Notes: generated by a model not told the origin, from the sequence alone. A DNA stretch of 64,000 nt from Cynocephalus volans (GCF_027409185.1 NC_084462.1:185384071-185448070); one strand, 5' to 3'. Counted from the first letter of the stretch, positions 1 through 11,261 are shown. Numbers and translations: made by a program.

Positions 1-79
1 TCCGAACCCACGGCGGGAGCACTGCTGCGCTCCCAGTGCCGCACTCTCCCAAGTGCGCCATGGGGTCGGCCCCCCAAAA
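1..79 (-). repeat. tRNA-derived SINE (CYN-like), cut by window edge
   Basis: The reverse complement reads as the 5' half of the same SINE found at 14252 and 62659: GGGCCGACCCCATGG, then a box-A-like CACTTGGGAGAGTGCGG and a box-B-like GTGGGTTCGGA. It runs off the left edge. It lies just upstream of the ERV-C reverse transcriptase remnant, so it probably inserted into that provirus. Confidence 0.75.
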
Positions 80-179
80 AATATATTTTCAAAATTTGAT
101 TTAGACCTTCTGCCTAAATTTGACTTTCTGTACAACAACAACAACAACAACAACAAAACCCCCAATATTCTAATTACAC

Positions 180-654
180 AGGAATATCAACAATGTTTAC
201 TTTCAATATTTGATTCCCTTTCAAAAGTATTAACTATTTATGGTTTGGTTCTATCTCAAAAAAAAAAAAAAAGAATCAAATACAACGCCACTTTTACTAT
301 CTGGGTCATATCAGAAACAAGAACATCCACCCACAAAAAATTCAAATCAGGTGTGATTCCTTAACGAATTCCAAAAATTACTGGGAGATATTAACTGGCT
401 TTGCCATTCCCTCCAGCTTACAACTATAGATCTTCAGCTTTTATTTAACATTTTAAAGGTAGACACATCACCTAACTCTCCCAAAAGTTTAACTCCTGAA
501 ACAATTCATGCATTACAAAAAGTAGAACTAGCCATTCACAAATCACAGGTTTTTCGTGTAGATCCATATTCACCGAAATTTCTTATCCTATTTCCCACAC
601 CTGTTATTCTCACTGCATTAATTTGACAAAAACACAGCCCATTGGAGTGCCTTC
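180..654 (+). pseudogene. ERV-C pol: end of reverse transcriptase (palm/thumb)
   Basis: Around 362-420 the translation contains [11 protein letters not shown], the thumb motif typical of class II retroviral reverse transcriptases. The sequence before it also reads as reverse transcriptase, but with a frame change at the A-tract near 258-272 and another stop at 363. After the thumb the frame stays open through about 624, where TGA follows LTALI. The reading resumes at 8201, past the LINE-1 insertion. The same thumb motif occurs in ERV-A (near 48450) and ERV-B (near 27830), which supports a shared class. The polymerase would copy viral RNA into DNA, but this copy is dead. Confidence 0.7.
643..654. 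repeat. Target-site duplication of L1-A, left copy
   Basis: TGGAGTGCCTTC occurs here and again at 8201-8212, on the two sides of the LINE-1 element. The repeat lies inside ERV-C pol, which reads across if the insert is ignored. Confidence 0.8.
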
Positions 655-920
655 CTATTTTTTATGATAAGCAGTTTATTTATTTTTTATTTTCTATTTA
701 TTTTTATTTATTATTTTTTTAAATTTTATTTTGTCGATATATACTGTGGTTGATTATTGTTGCCCTTTACCAAAACCTCCCTCCCTCCTCCCTCTCCTCC
801 CCCCCCAAATCTCCTTTCTGTTTGCTTGTCATATCAACTTCAAGTAATTGTAGTTGTTATATCTTCTAATCCCCCGTTTTTTTTTTGTGTGTGTGTGTGT
901 GTGAATTTATAAATTAATTT

Positions 921-3900
921 TTAGCACCCACCAATAAGTGAGAACATATGGTATTACTCTTTCTGTGTCTGACTTGTTTCACTTAATATAAATTCTCTCA
1001 AGGCCCATCCATGTTGTTGCAAATGGCAGTATTTCATTCGTTTTTATAGCTGAGTAGTATTCCACTGTGTAGATGTATCACATTTTCCGTATCCACTCAT
1101 CCGATAATGGACATTTGGGCTGGTTCCAAATCTTGGCTACTGTAAAGAGTGCTGCAATGAACATTGGGGAACAGGCACACCTTCGATTTGATGATTTCCA
1201 TTCCTCTGGGTATATTCCCAGCAGCGGGATAGCTGGGTCGTATGGTAGATCTATCTGCAATTGTTTGAGGAACCTCCATACCATTTTCCATAAAGGGCTG
1301 CACCATTTTGCAGTCCCACCAACAATGTATGAGAGTTCTTTTTTCTCCGCAACTTCGCCAGCATTTATCGTTCAGAGTCCTTTGGATTTTACCTACCCTA
1401 ACTGGGGTTAGATGGTATCTCACTGTGGTTTTGATTTGCATTTCCCGGATGCTGAGTGATGTTGAGCATTTTTTCATATGTCTGTGGGCCATTTGTATAT
1501 CTTCTTAGAGAAATGCCAACTTAGCTCTTTTGCCCATTTTTAAATTAGATTGCTTGTTTTTTCCTTGTAAAGTTGTTTGAGTTTCTTATATATTCTGGAT
1601 ATTAATCCTTTGTCAGATGGATATTTTGCAAATATTTTCTCCCACTCTGTTGGTTGTCTTTTACCACTGTTAATTATTTCTCTTGCTGTGCAGAAGCTTT
1701 TTACTTTGATATAATCTCATTTGTTTATTTTTCCTTTGCTAGTGCATGGTTTTGGGGTTGTATTCATGAAGTCTGTGCCCAGTCCTATTTCCTGAAGTGT
1801 ATCTCCTATGTTTTCTTTAAGAAGTTTTATTGTTTCAAAGTGTAAATTTAAATCATTAATCCATTTTGAGTTGATTTTAGTATATGGTGAGAGGAATGGG
1901 TCTAGTTTTATTCTCCTGCATATGAATATCCAGTTATCCCAGCACCATTGGCTGAAGAGGCAGTCCCTTCCCCAGTGAATAGGCTTGGTGCCTTTGTCAA
2001 AGATCAGATGGCAGTAAGTGTGTGGGTTGATTTCTGGATTCTCTATTCCATTCCATTGATCGGTGTGTCTGTTTTATGCCAGTACCATACTGTTTTGGTT
2101 ATTATAGCTTTGTAGTATTGCTTAAAGTCGGGTAGTGTTATGACTCCAGCTTTATTTTTTTTGCTCAACATTGCTTTGGCTACACGTGGTCTTTTATTAT
2201 TCCATATAAACGTCTGGATAGTTCTTTCCATTTCTGAGAAAAATGTCATTGGAATTTTGATGGGGATTGCATTGAATTTGTATATCACTTTGGGTAGTAT
2301 GGACATTTTCACTATGTTGATTCTTCCAATCCAAGAGCACGGGATATCTTTCCATCTTCTTAGATCCTCTAATTTCTCTCAGGAGTGGTTTGTAGTTCTC
2401 GTTATAGAGATTTTTCACATCCTTGGTTAACTGAATTCCTAAGTATTTTTTTTTTTAGTGGCTATTGCTAATGGACAGGCTTTCTTGATTTCTCATTGTG
2501 CATATACACTATTGGAGAAAAGAAATGCTACTGATTTTTCTGTGTTGATTTTGTATCCTGCTACTGTACTGAAATCATTTATCAATTCCAAGAGTTTTTT
2601 GTAGAAGTTTTAGGCTGTTCGATATATAGGATCATGTCATCTGCAAACAGGGACAGTTTGACTTCATCTTTTCCAATCTGGATGCCCTTTATTTCCTTCT
2701 CTTCTCTAATTGCTCTGGCTAATACTTCCAACACTATGTTGAATAGGAGTGGTGAGAGTGGGCATCCTTGTCTAGTTCCTGTTCTTAAAGGAACAGCTAT
2801 CAGCTTTTCCCCATTCAGGATGATATTGGCAGTGGGTTTGTCATATATGGCTTTAATTATGTTGAGATACTTTCCCTCTATCCCTAACTTATAGAGGGTC
2901 TTTGTCATGAATGACTGCTGAATTTTATCAAATGCTTTTTCAGCATCTATAGAGATGATCATATGGTCCTTGTGTTTGAGTTTATTAATATGGTGTATCA
3001 CATTTATTGATTTGCGTATGTTGAACCAACCTTGCATCCGTGGGATGAATCCCACTTGATCGTGATGAATAATTTTACGTATGTGTTGCTGTATTCTGTT
3101 TGCTAGTATTTTAGTGAGGATTTTTGCATCTATATTCATCAAGGATATCGGCCTGTAGTTTTCTTTTTTGGTTATATCTTTACCTGGTTTTGGTATCAGG
3201 ATGATGTTTGCTTCATAGAATGAGTTTGGGAGATTTGCGTCCGTTTCAATCTTTTGGAATAGTTGTAAAGAATCGGTGTCAATTCCTCTTTGAATGTTTG
3301 GTAAAATTCTGCTGTGAATCCATCTGGTCCTGGGCTTTTCTTTGTTGGGAGCCTTCTGATAACAGCTTCAATCTCCTTTATTGTTATTGGTCTGTTCAAA
3401 TTTTCTACATCTTCATGGTTCAGTATTGGGAGCTTGTGTGTGTCCAGAAATTTATCCATTTCCTCCAGATTTTCAAATTTGTTGGTGTATAGTTGTTTAT
3501 AGTAGTCTCGAATGATTCCTTGTATTTCAGATGAATCAGTTGTAATATCGCCTTTTCATTTCTAATTTTTGTTATTTGAGTCTTCTCTCTTCTTTTTTTT
3601 GTTAGCCATGCTAATGGTTTGTTAATTTTATTTATCTTTTCAAAAAATCAACTTTTTGATTCATTGATCTTTTGTATTGTTTTTTGGGTTTCAATTTCAT
3701 TAAGTTCTGCTCTGATCTTAATGATTCCTTTCCCTCTCCTAAATTTAGGTTTGGATTGTTCTTGCTTTTATATTTCTTTAAGGTGAAGTGTTAGATTGTT
3801 CACTTGCCATCTTTCCATTCTTCTGAGATGAGCATTTAATGCAATAAATTTCCCTCTTAATACTGCTGTTGCAGTATCCCACAGGTTTTGGTATGATATA

Positions 3901-4741
3901 TCATTGTTTTCATTAGTTTCAATAACTTTTTTGATTTCCTGCTTGATTTCTTCTTGGACCCATATGTCATTAAGTAGAATGCTGTTTAATTTCCATGTGT
4001 TTGTATAGTTTCTGAGTTTCATTTGTTGTTAATTTCTAGATTTAATCTATTGTGGTCTGAGAAAATACATGGGATAATTCCAATTTTTTTGAATTTATTG
4101 AGACTTGATTTGTGACCTAATATGTGATCTATCCTGGAGAATGATCCATGTGCTGATGAGAAGAATGAATATTCTGAGGTTGTTGGGTGGAATGTTCTGT
4201 AGATATCTGCCAATTCCAATTGATCTAGAGTCTTGTTTAGATCTTGTGTTTCTCTACTGATTCTTTGCCTAGATGATCTGTCTAATATTGAGAGTGGGGT
4301 GTTCAGTTCCCCTGCTCTTATGGTATTAGTGTCTATTTCCTTCTTTAGGTCTAATAGAGTTTGCTTTATAAATCTGGCTGCTCCAACATTGGGTGCGTAC
4401 ATATTTATGATTGTTATGTCTTCTTGATGGATCAGTCCTTTTATCATTAAGTAGTGTCCCTCATTGTCTCTTTTTATGGTTTTTGGTTTAAAGTCTATTT
4501 TGTCAGATAGAAGAATAGCTACTCCAGCTCATTTTTCTTTTCTGTTTGCATGGTAAATCTTTTTCCATCCTTTCACTCTTAGTCTGTGTGAATGTTTATG
4601 GGTGAGGTGGGTCTCTTGTAGGCAGCATATAGTTGGGTCCTCCTTTTTGATCCAGTCAGCCAGTCTGTGTCTTTTGATTGGGGAATTTAAGCCTTTTACA
4701 TTAAGAGTTTTTATTGAAAGGTGTTGATTTATTCCTAGCAT
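921..4741 (-). pseudogene. L1-A ORF2 (endonuclease/reverse transcriptase), disrupted
   Basis: ORF2p is the LINE-1 enzyme that nicks target DNA and reverse-transcribes the element RNA. From the ATG at 4741 (MLGINQHLSI) the endonuclease start is recognisable, including CCLQETHLTH. Frames at 4019-4447 continue the endonuclease with [10 protein letters not shown]-like and SDHNRLNLE motifs. The reverse transcriptase lies in frames at 2582-3459 with [23 protein letters not shown] and the catalytic FADDMILY. The C-terminal part is in frames at 1078-2418. The frame is broken by several stops and shifts (for example near 4530, 3200 and 2430), so it is inactive. The length from ATG to the terminal TAA at 921-923 matches a normal ORF2. 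Confidence 0.9.
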
Positions 4742-5483
4742 TTTATTGGTTGTTTGGTTGTCTTAGGTGTCTTTTGTTCCTTGCTTTCTGATTTACTGTT
4801 TGTTTTCTGTGTTTGTTGGTTCCTTAGGTTGTAGATAGCGTTTTTGTTTGCATATTTTCTCTTTATGAATGCCATTTTTATTATACTAGCAGGTTTAGAT
4901 TTTTCTTGGGTTTTTATGGCAGTGGTAGTTATTTTTCAGGAACCAAACCCAGTACTCCCTTGAGGATTTCTTTTAAGGGTGGTTGTGTGGTGGTGAACTC
5001 CCGCAGTTTTTCTTTGTCTGAGAAATATACTATTTGCCCTTCATTTTGGAAGGATAGCCTTGTAGGGTAGAGTATTCTTGGCTGGCAATCTTTGTCTTTT
5101 AGTATTTTGAATATATCATCCCATTCCTTTCTAGCTTTTAGGGTTTATGATGAAGAGTCTCATGTTTCCCTCACTGGGGCTCCCTTATAGGTGATTTGAT
5201 GCTTCTCTCTTGCAGCTTTTAAGATTCTCTCTTTGTCTCTGAGTTTTGCCAATTTGACTATGACATGTCTTTGAGAAGGTCTTTTTGGGTTGAATACATT
5301 TGGAGATCATTGAGCTTCCTGGATCTGAAGATCTGTGATTTTTCCTATACCTGGGAAGTTTTCTGCCACTATTTTGTTGAATATGTTTTCAATGCAATCT
5401 CCGTTTTCCTCCCCTTCTTGGATACTCGTGACTCGGATATTTGAGCGCTTTAGGTTGTCTGATATCTCTCTCAGATTTTCTTC

Positions 5484-5489
5484 AATGTC
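5484..5489. repeat. 6-bp target duplication (left) of the LTR palindrome
   Basis: AATGTC precedes the first TG of the inverted LTR element and is repeated at 6012-6017. L1-B has a single matching site at the corresponding position of ORF1. Six bases is the usual duplication length for betaretroviral and IAP integration. Confidence 0.85.
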
Positions 5490-5628
5490 TGTGAGGAGCT
5501 GCCCGTAATCGCCATTACAAGATGGCGCTGATTTCCGGTGGAGGGCAGGGCTGCTCGGTAACACGCCTGGGCCGATTAGGCAGCCACCAATAAGGTAGGA
5601 GCACGTCCTAGGCGAGGAGCAGTCTCTA

Positions 5629-5634
5629 TATAAA
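5629..5634 (+). promoter_or_regulatory. LTR TATA box, rightward
   Basis: TATAAA sits in CTCTATATAAAGGGCG of the left LTR arm. Its mirror copy at 5867-5872 on the minus strand faces it, so the two LTR promoters converge. Confidence 0.65.
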
Positions 5635-5866
5635 GGGCGCGGGTTCCCTCGCTCGGAGTCTCCATTTTTGGCAAGCTTATGCTCTCCCTCTCAAGATGCA
5701 TTAAAGCTGATCTGCAGAAGGATCCTTTGTGTGCCGCGTCGTTCTTGCTGGCGAGACGGTAGCGCGGGACATTAAGGATCCTTCTGCAGATCAGCTTTAA
5801 TGCATCTTGAGAGGGAGAGCATAAGCTTGCCAAAAATGGAGACTCCGAGCGAGGGAACCCGCGCCC

Positions 5867-5872
5867 TTTATA
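5867..5872 (-). promoter_or_regulatory. LTR TATA box, leftward
   Basis: This is the inverted copy of the TATAAA at 5629-5634, in the right arm of the palindrome. It points back toward the left arm. Confidence 0.65.
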
Positions 5873-6011
5873 TAGAGACTGCTCCCCGCCTAGGACGTGC
5901 TCCTACCTTATTGGTGGCTGCCTAATCGGCCCAGGCGTGTTACCGAGCAGCCCTGCCCTCCACCGGAAATCAGCGCCATCTTGTAATGGCGATTTCGGGC
6001 AGCTCCTCACA

Positions 6012-6017
6012 AATGTC
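6012..6017. repeat. 6-bp target duplication (right) of the LTR palindrome
   Basis: AATGTC directly follows the terminal CACA of the right arm and leads back into L1-A ORF1 sequence (TTTGATTC). Confidence 0.85.
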
Positions 6018-6437
6018 TTTGATTCTTTTTTCTTTCTTTTTGTCTGCTTGTGCTATTTCAAACAGCCCATCTTCAAGTTCAGAGGTTCTCTCTTCAACTT
6101 CGACAAGCCTGCTGGTTAAACTCTCCATTGTGTTTTTTATTTCGCTGAATAACTTCTTCAGTTCAGCAAGTTCTGCTACATTTTTTTTCAGGTCATTGAT
6201 TTCCTTGTACATTTCTTCTTTCAGGTCCTGTATACTTTTCCTCATTTCATCATGATATCTAGCTGAGTTTTCTTGTATGTCATCCAATTTCCTTAGAATT
6301 ATCACTTGAAATTCCTTGTCAGTCGTTGCAAGGGCTTCTTATTGTATAGGATCTGGAGTTTGAGATTTATTAACTTTTGGTGGTGCACTTTCTTGATTTT
6401 TTGTATTCCTGGTATCTTTTTTTTGATGTTTATTCAT

Positions 6438-8200
6438 TGTGGTAGGGGGTTTCACAGTCCACCATTTTGAGACTATTGACTAACTAAGATGTTGCTGTTG
6501 TTGCCAGTTATGGCTACCTCCCTGACTGCTCATGTGGCCTCTAGTGCCTTGTGTGTGTGGATGCCTCGGGTCTTGGCCCTCTCCGGGGGGCCACCTCTCT
6601 GGTCAGCTTTGTCTCTGCTGGGCTGCTGGATAACAGGGTGGTACCGCAGGGTGTGTCGTCTCTGCTGAACTTCCACTTCCTGTGCAGGACTTCTCCCTGT
6701 TCCGTGCACTCTGGCCTGGGCTGTTGGATCATGCAGTGGTGGTGGCCCCACAGGGTGTGTGGTTTCTGTTGAGTCTCCACCTCCCTAGCTGGACATTTCC
6801 CCGCTCTGTGCTCACTGGGCTGTCCTGGGACGTGTCTTCTGGGACAATCGTCTATCAGCTGGGCCATCAAGACCCTGCTCGGCACCGCCTCGCCCATGAA
6901 GTCTACCAGGTTTCTGCCAGGGGCAGACGACCAGTCGCTCTGGGTGCCTTTGTAATACTGTGTAGATCTTTCTCAGGTCTTATCACCTTCCTCCTGTTAT
7001 CGCGGTTATTTGTGTACTTGTCTTATCTCCCACACCAGAGCGTGAGCTCCTCTGGGTAGGAGCCCGCAGCACGTGGTTCACCTTTTAATCACCCCAGAGC
7101 AGACCAACTCCAGTGCCTGCCTGCAGTCATCTCTCTGGCAGGTTCAAGTGAACTTGGGAACACTCTGACCACACTATGCCTAACCAGAAATTGGTTAGGT
7201 ATTTTTCCAAAGTGGTGGCTGCAGAGATGGTATCTGCCTCCTGGTAACAGGACGTTTACCGTGGGCCAGAGCCCAGGGTGTGGTGGAGTGACCGTCGGCC
7301 CAGCCCATACTTCCTTGCCCTCCCAACACTGGCTGGAGATGCCCCCCACCACCAGCCCCACCAGAGAACCATGGAGGGAGTGGGAGGGGAGGCCAGCCTG
7401 CAGGCCCCGGGAGCCCCGTGCCAGGGCAAGCAAGTGGGAAAGCTCAGTGAGGAGCCAAGCTGGGCAAGGAGGGCAGGCCTGGCAAGCCGGGCTGGAGGCG
7501 CCACCACCTGAGAAAATGGAGGCAGCCCTTGGGCCTGTGAGTGGCCCGGTGGGACAGGCAGAACCTGGGCAGGCGTCTGCCCCAGAGCTGGGCCGGGCTC
7601 GGGGTCACTCCTCAGGCTGGGCTGGGCCAGGCGGCTCTCTCTCTACCTCCATGTCATCGCCATCCCCGTCCTTGGGCACCGCCACCTCGGGCTGCTCAGT
7701 CGGTCTGCTCACTTGGTCCTGCAGCACGGCTCAGGCACTCCCAGGAATCTTCTTTTATTCTGGCCTAAAACCTCGAATCCTGGATAGGGCAGCTGGTAGC
7801 TGTAGCTAAGAAACATTTCTTTTCCTGCTCCACATGTCAAAGCTGTTGCTTGTAAATGAGGCAGCCTCTCCTGCCAAGGGCAAAGTGGCGGTCAGCCCCC
7901 ATGACCGGCCACCAGCAGCGGTTCTCCCTTAAGAGACGGCAAGAGGAAGGTCCACAAGTTTCCCAGGTGCCTAAGGCCAAGTGGCTGCCTTTTCCACCTC
8001 AGCTCCTCAGCGCCAACCGCCCAAAGGTAATGTAAACCCGCAACTCGGCGCCCAGGCTCTCAACCTCTGGTCCAGCTCAAACACAGTGTGTGCCAAGTCA
8101 GCATACACAGGTAACCCAATCGCGAGCACTCTGCCTCAGCGATGCCGCACAGCCACTCCGCGAGGCCACTTGGCTTCCACCAAAGCGGGCTCGGACTGCC
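6438..8200 (-). promoter_or_regulatory. L1-A 5' UTR (internal promoter region)
   Basis: This GC-rich stretch is colinear in reverse with the 5' UTR of L1-B (17729-19270), for example CCCTGTGGGG near 6750 and CACACACAAGGCACTAGAGG near 6540. Open frames of up to 182 codons occur on both strands because stops are rare in GC-rich DNA; I see no sign that they code. The distal 8020-8200 has no counterpart at the start of L1-B, so it is either extra 5' UTR or a different leader. Confidence 0.75.
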
Positions 8201-9040
8201 TGGAGTGCCTTCTTTTTACCATCTCATTAAACTCGTACTTTAACTCCTTATTATCTGTTTCTCACAGCTTTAATCATTAAAAGGTGACATCAATTACAGT
8301 AGTTGTTTAAAATTGACCCTCTCTATATTGTTTTTCCTTTCTCATTACAGCAGTTTCAATGGTTAATATACTCTATTACTGCTTGGAAAAAGGCTTTACA
8401 AAGTTTATGGGTCATATCTCTGTTTATTACCTTTAAAATTAACTGTTACAATTTTTTCAGCATACTTCCTTCATTCATCCTAGAAATACTACTTCAGTTC
8501 CTTAATCTAATGCTTCTGTCATGTTCACCAACAGTTCCAGCAATAGATTAATGACAGTAATTAATGATTGACAACCTTTTTCTAGGTATGTTCAAGGTTC
8601 CTCTGCATCACTCATTAAACTTCATGCTGCTATTTATGCTTTTTATTTATTACAAAACAGTCTTTTTAATTTATATTCAGGCAGTCAGTATTTGATATTG
8701 AAACAGCTTTCAGGATATTAAAACAGCTCATATAAATTCTCCTTTTGACCCTATATTATGTTCTTTGTTTGTTTCCTTACAAACTTGAGTTCATAACCAT
8801 ATCTGCCTTTTTTTCATAGCTCATATTCAAGCACTTTCAACTTTACCACTTTCATCTGGAAATGCCTTTAGGGATTCAATTACACATGAGATTTATACAG
8901 CTTTTGAATCTGCTCACCATTCACATGCTCTTCATCATCAAAATTCTCAAGCATTATGTCACCAATTTAACCTTACCAGAGAGGCCACTCGTCAGATCAT
9001 CTGGTCTTGTAAATCTTGCCCTTTACATCACCCAGTTCCC
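8201..9040 (+). pseudogene. ERV-C pol: RNase H and integrase zinc-binding region, decayed
   Basis: The reading resumes after the L1-A target duplication. Stops are frequent from 8280 to 8820. From about 8815 the translation gives the end of RNase H (AHIQALSTLPLSSGNA). It continues into the integrase zinc finger: histidines in SAHHSHALHHQN and a CxxC in SCKSC. The first catalytic region (YWQMDVTHIP) is near 9078. At least two frame changes separate these blocks. Confidence 0.65.
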
Positions 9041-9700
9041 CATTGTGGAGTTAACCCTCCTGGTCTGTTGCCTGCACAATATTGGCAGATGGATGTCACT
9101 CATATTCCTTCTTTCGGTTCTTTCTTTTGTTCATGTCACTATTGATACATTTTCTGGCTTTCTTGTGGCTTCAGTGAGAACTGGACGAGCTACTAAATAT
9201 GTTATTGCTTATTGTTTATTTGCTTTCAGTATTTGGAAAGTGCCAAAATACATCAAAGCAGATAATGCTCCAGGTTATACTTCTAAAGCTCTTGTTACAT
9301 TTTGTTCTTCATTTAATATTGATTTACACACAAGTATTCCTTACAATCCACAAGGACAAGACATTGTTAAATGTGCTCATAACACACTAAAAACTCAAAT
9401 ACTTAAAATACAGAAAGTGAGATCATACCCCCAGTCACCACATAATATTTTAAACCATGCCTGTTTGTTTTGAGTTTTCTTAATGTAAGTGTAGATGGTC
9501 TGTTTGCTGCTGAACGTTTGCATCCTCAAGAATGACATGCGTGGCCTGAGGTTCTCTGGAGAGACCCACATGCCAGTGACTGGCATGGGCCTGATCTGGT
9601 ATTGACATAAGGGTAGAGGACATGTGTGTGTTTTTCCTAGAGATACTGACGCCCCCTGCTGGATCCCGGAGAGGCTGGTCTGACATAGAGAAAACAAAAC
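8862..9700 (+). pseudogene. ERV-C pol: integrase core and C-terminal domain
   Basis: Retroviral integrase joins viral DNA to the host chromosome. The frame at 8862-9473 carries the core in its second half: VTIDTFSGF, the second catalytic aspartate in KADNAPGYTS, and IPYNPQGQDIVK. The catalytic glutamate normally found after the last of these reads as lysine in this copy (DIVKCAHN). The C-terminal domain is readable near 9630-9690 (GRGHVCVF, then WIPERLV), after a stop at 9533. Its order and motifs match betaretroviral integrases. Frameshift near 9100, stops and the lost glutamate make it inactive. Confidence 0.75.
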
Positions 9701-9851
9701 AAAACAAAACCAAAAAAGTGATGGAGAGAATAAGGTGCCTAAGGCTGATTCCTCTGACTCTGATGAGTAGAAAAGGCGCAGGACTAGGAGAGCATCCCTA
9801 GGCACATGGGGCCAAATCACATGAGTCACGTCAGATCCTCGAAACCTGGTA

Positions 9852-11144
9852 ATGAAGGCAGGAGGGCCGTTGACTCCAGAGGCACAGTTTTTAGCAGTGA
9901 TGGCACTTCTATCTTGTCAGGTTAGTGTAGTATGGGGAGAGACATTTTGGGCATCTTATCCTAATCCTCCTATGTTAAGGCCTAGGACTTGGGCTGACCT
10001 GAGTTTTTGTGTTTTCACTAATGATACCTTATCGATGGCTGGGGAAGATTGGTCTATAATTCCTGAAGTAAACAGGTCTGTTAATGACTCTGCTCCCTCT
10101 TCTGCTCTACCTGTTTGTTTTAACACTAATCCTAGGTTTTGTTGCTTTCATACACACATCATAGACAAATTAGTGTATGGAATAAAAGCACCTTCAAAAG
10201 GACTTCAACCCCATCCAGGAATTCATATGCAGACTGTAATCATGTATGGGTTGCATGGGGGAAAAAAAGATACAAAACAGTTTCCACGAGCCCGCCCCTG
10301 AGAGCTGTCTTCCTGTGTGAATCAACATGGACAATCTTTTGTCAAACACCCCCGCTGGCTGGAATGTTTTTATCCCACTACCATATTGCACCACCCTGTT
10401 GGGTTTTCTTCAGATGATGAAAAGGCTTTATGGGACTGGTCTTATCATCACCTAGAATCTGGGTTGCCATCTGAATGTGTGGTTCCAAGGGTTGGGTAAC
10501 TAGTATATGGTATACAAGTCAGGGTATAGCCCATCCGGATTTGTGGAGATTGCTTGTTGCATTGAGTGTTGTTACTGTAACTAGTATAGATCCAGATCAA
10601 CATCTTGTGGTTTCCTATGGTTTACATTCCTGTATAGCTCCTCCCAATATATTACTTGAGAAAAATTTTGAAATAATGTCCCATGGTAATGGTTATAGTA
10701 TTTCCTGTAACCAATGTATTTTAACATCTTATATTTCTTCTAGTATTGGAAATGAACACACACAAAGAAGATTAATGGTTTTAACACAACCTCCTTTTGA
10801 AGTCCTTCCTGTACATGTAAATGGCTCTTGGTATGCGGATACAGATATTTAGGTCTTATCCCATGTTTCTGAACAGTTATCTCGAAAAAAGCGCTTTTTA
10901 GGATAGCTTATTGTTGGAGTCCTTGTGCTTATTCCTGTTGTGGTTAGCGCAGTGACTTCTATACTTGCTCTATCTCAAAGTAGCCATACTGCCCATTATG
11001 TGAATCAGTAGGTTACTGAGGAACTTGTGAAGACATTGTTTGATAAATTGTCTCACCTGAGTCCTTTAAATATGGTGCAACAAATGTTATACCTGCTAGT
11101 CGCTTTTATAATTGTCTCTTTATTTGCCTTTTTTTGTGTTTCTT
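9852..11144 (+). pseudogene. ERV-C env (surface and transmembrane subunits), disrupted
   Basis: The ATG at 9852 opens a 149-codon frame with a hydrophobic leader segment (FLAVMALLSCQVSVVWG) and an N-glycosylation site (NRSVNDS). The rest of the surface subunit continues in other frames to 10850. A furin-type site, SRKKR followed by FLG, is at about 10880-10903, immediately followed by TAG and a hydrophobic stretch (LIPVVVSAVTSILAL). A further membrane segment (LLVAFIIVSLFAFF) ends near 11144. The ectodomain between them is shorter than usual, suggesting an internal deletion. Stops and shifts rule out a working envelope. Confidence 0.75.
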
Positions 11145-11249
11145 AGCCTGCCTCCAGTGTAACAACCACCAATTGCTATGACTCCATACCATTACCCACC
11201 AATTGCGGCTGCAATGGGGGGTCTTGGAGTCTTCATTGTCCAAAAATTC

Positions 11250-11261
11250 AGAGGGGGAAGA
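11250..11261 (+). other. ERV-C polypurine tract
   Basis: AGAGGGGGAAGA lies directly before the TG that begins the 3' LTR. It is the plus-strand DNA primer site of retroviruses. Confidence 0.75.

Larger units (their letters stand above)
5490..6011. mobile_element. Palindromic LTR dimer (IAP-like LTR facing its own inverted copy)
   Basis: The left arm (5490-5727) and right arm (5774-6011) are 238-bp reverse complements with only two mismatches (5506 and 5615 against their partners). The 46-bp centre (5728-5773) holds the rest of U5 of the left LTR, ending GCGCGGGACA. The left LTR (5490-about 5771) starts TGTGAGGAGC, carries TATAAA at 5629-5634 and an ATTAAA polyadenylation signal at 5699-5704. 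Parts such as ACAAGATGGCGCTGA and CACGTCCTAGGCG resemble rodent IAP LTRs as I remember them. Both outer ends are U3 termini, and the inner junction lies at the self-complementary AAGGATCCTT. No internal viral sequence is present. Confidence 0.9.
4929..6437 (-). pseudogene. L1-A ORF1 (RNA-binding coiled-coil protein), split by an LTR insertion
   Basis: ORF1p is the trimeric RNA-binding chaperone of the LINE-1 particle. The ATG at 6435-6437 begins MNKHQKKDT. The coiled coil reads at 5970-6305 with heptad-like KKNVAELAELKKLF. The conserved middle (SNIRVTSIQEGEENG) is at 5307-5564. The 522-bp palindromic LTR element at 5490-6011 interrupts the gene between coiled coil and middle domain, with AATGTC duplicated on either side. 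L1-B has the uninterrupted order at 19404-19860. The 8-A run near the start is in frame here but has 9 A in L1-B. Confidence 0.85.
655..8200 (-). mobile_element. L1-A: near-full-length LINE-1 inserted in ERV-C pol
   Basis: The element reads 5' to 3' on the minus strand: a long GC-rich 5' UTR (6438-8200), ORF1 (4929-6437), ORF2 (921-4741), and a 3' UTR ending in T/A-rich sequence at 655-760. A 12-bp target duplication bounds it. Without the LTR insertion it is about 7.0 kb, a normal full length for a mammalian LINE-1. It is colinear with L1-B (17729-24156), but keeps a stretch of about 0.4 kb of ORF2 that L1-B lacks, and has about 180 bp more at the 5' end. Confidence 0.9.

Noticed and set aside
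7261-7809. 182-codon plus-strand open frame in GC-rich DNA
   Set aside because: It lies antisense within the L1-A 5' UTR, has low-complexity composition and no conserved counterpart frame in L1-B.
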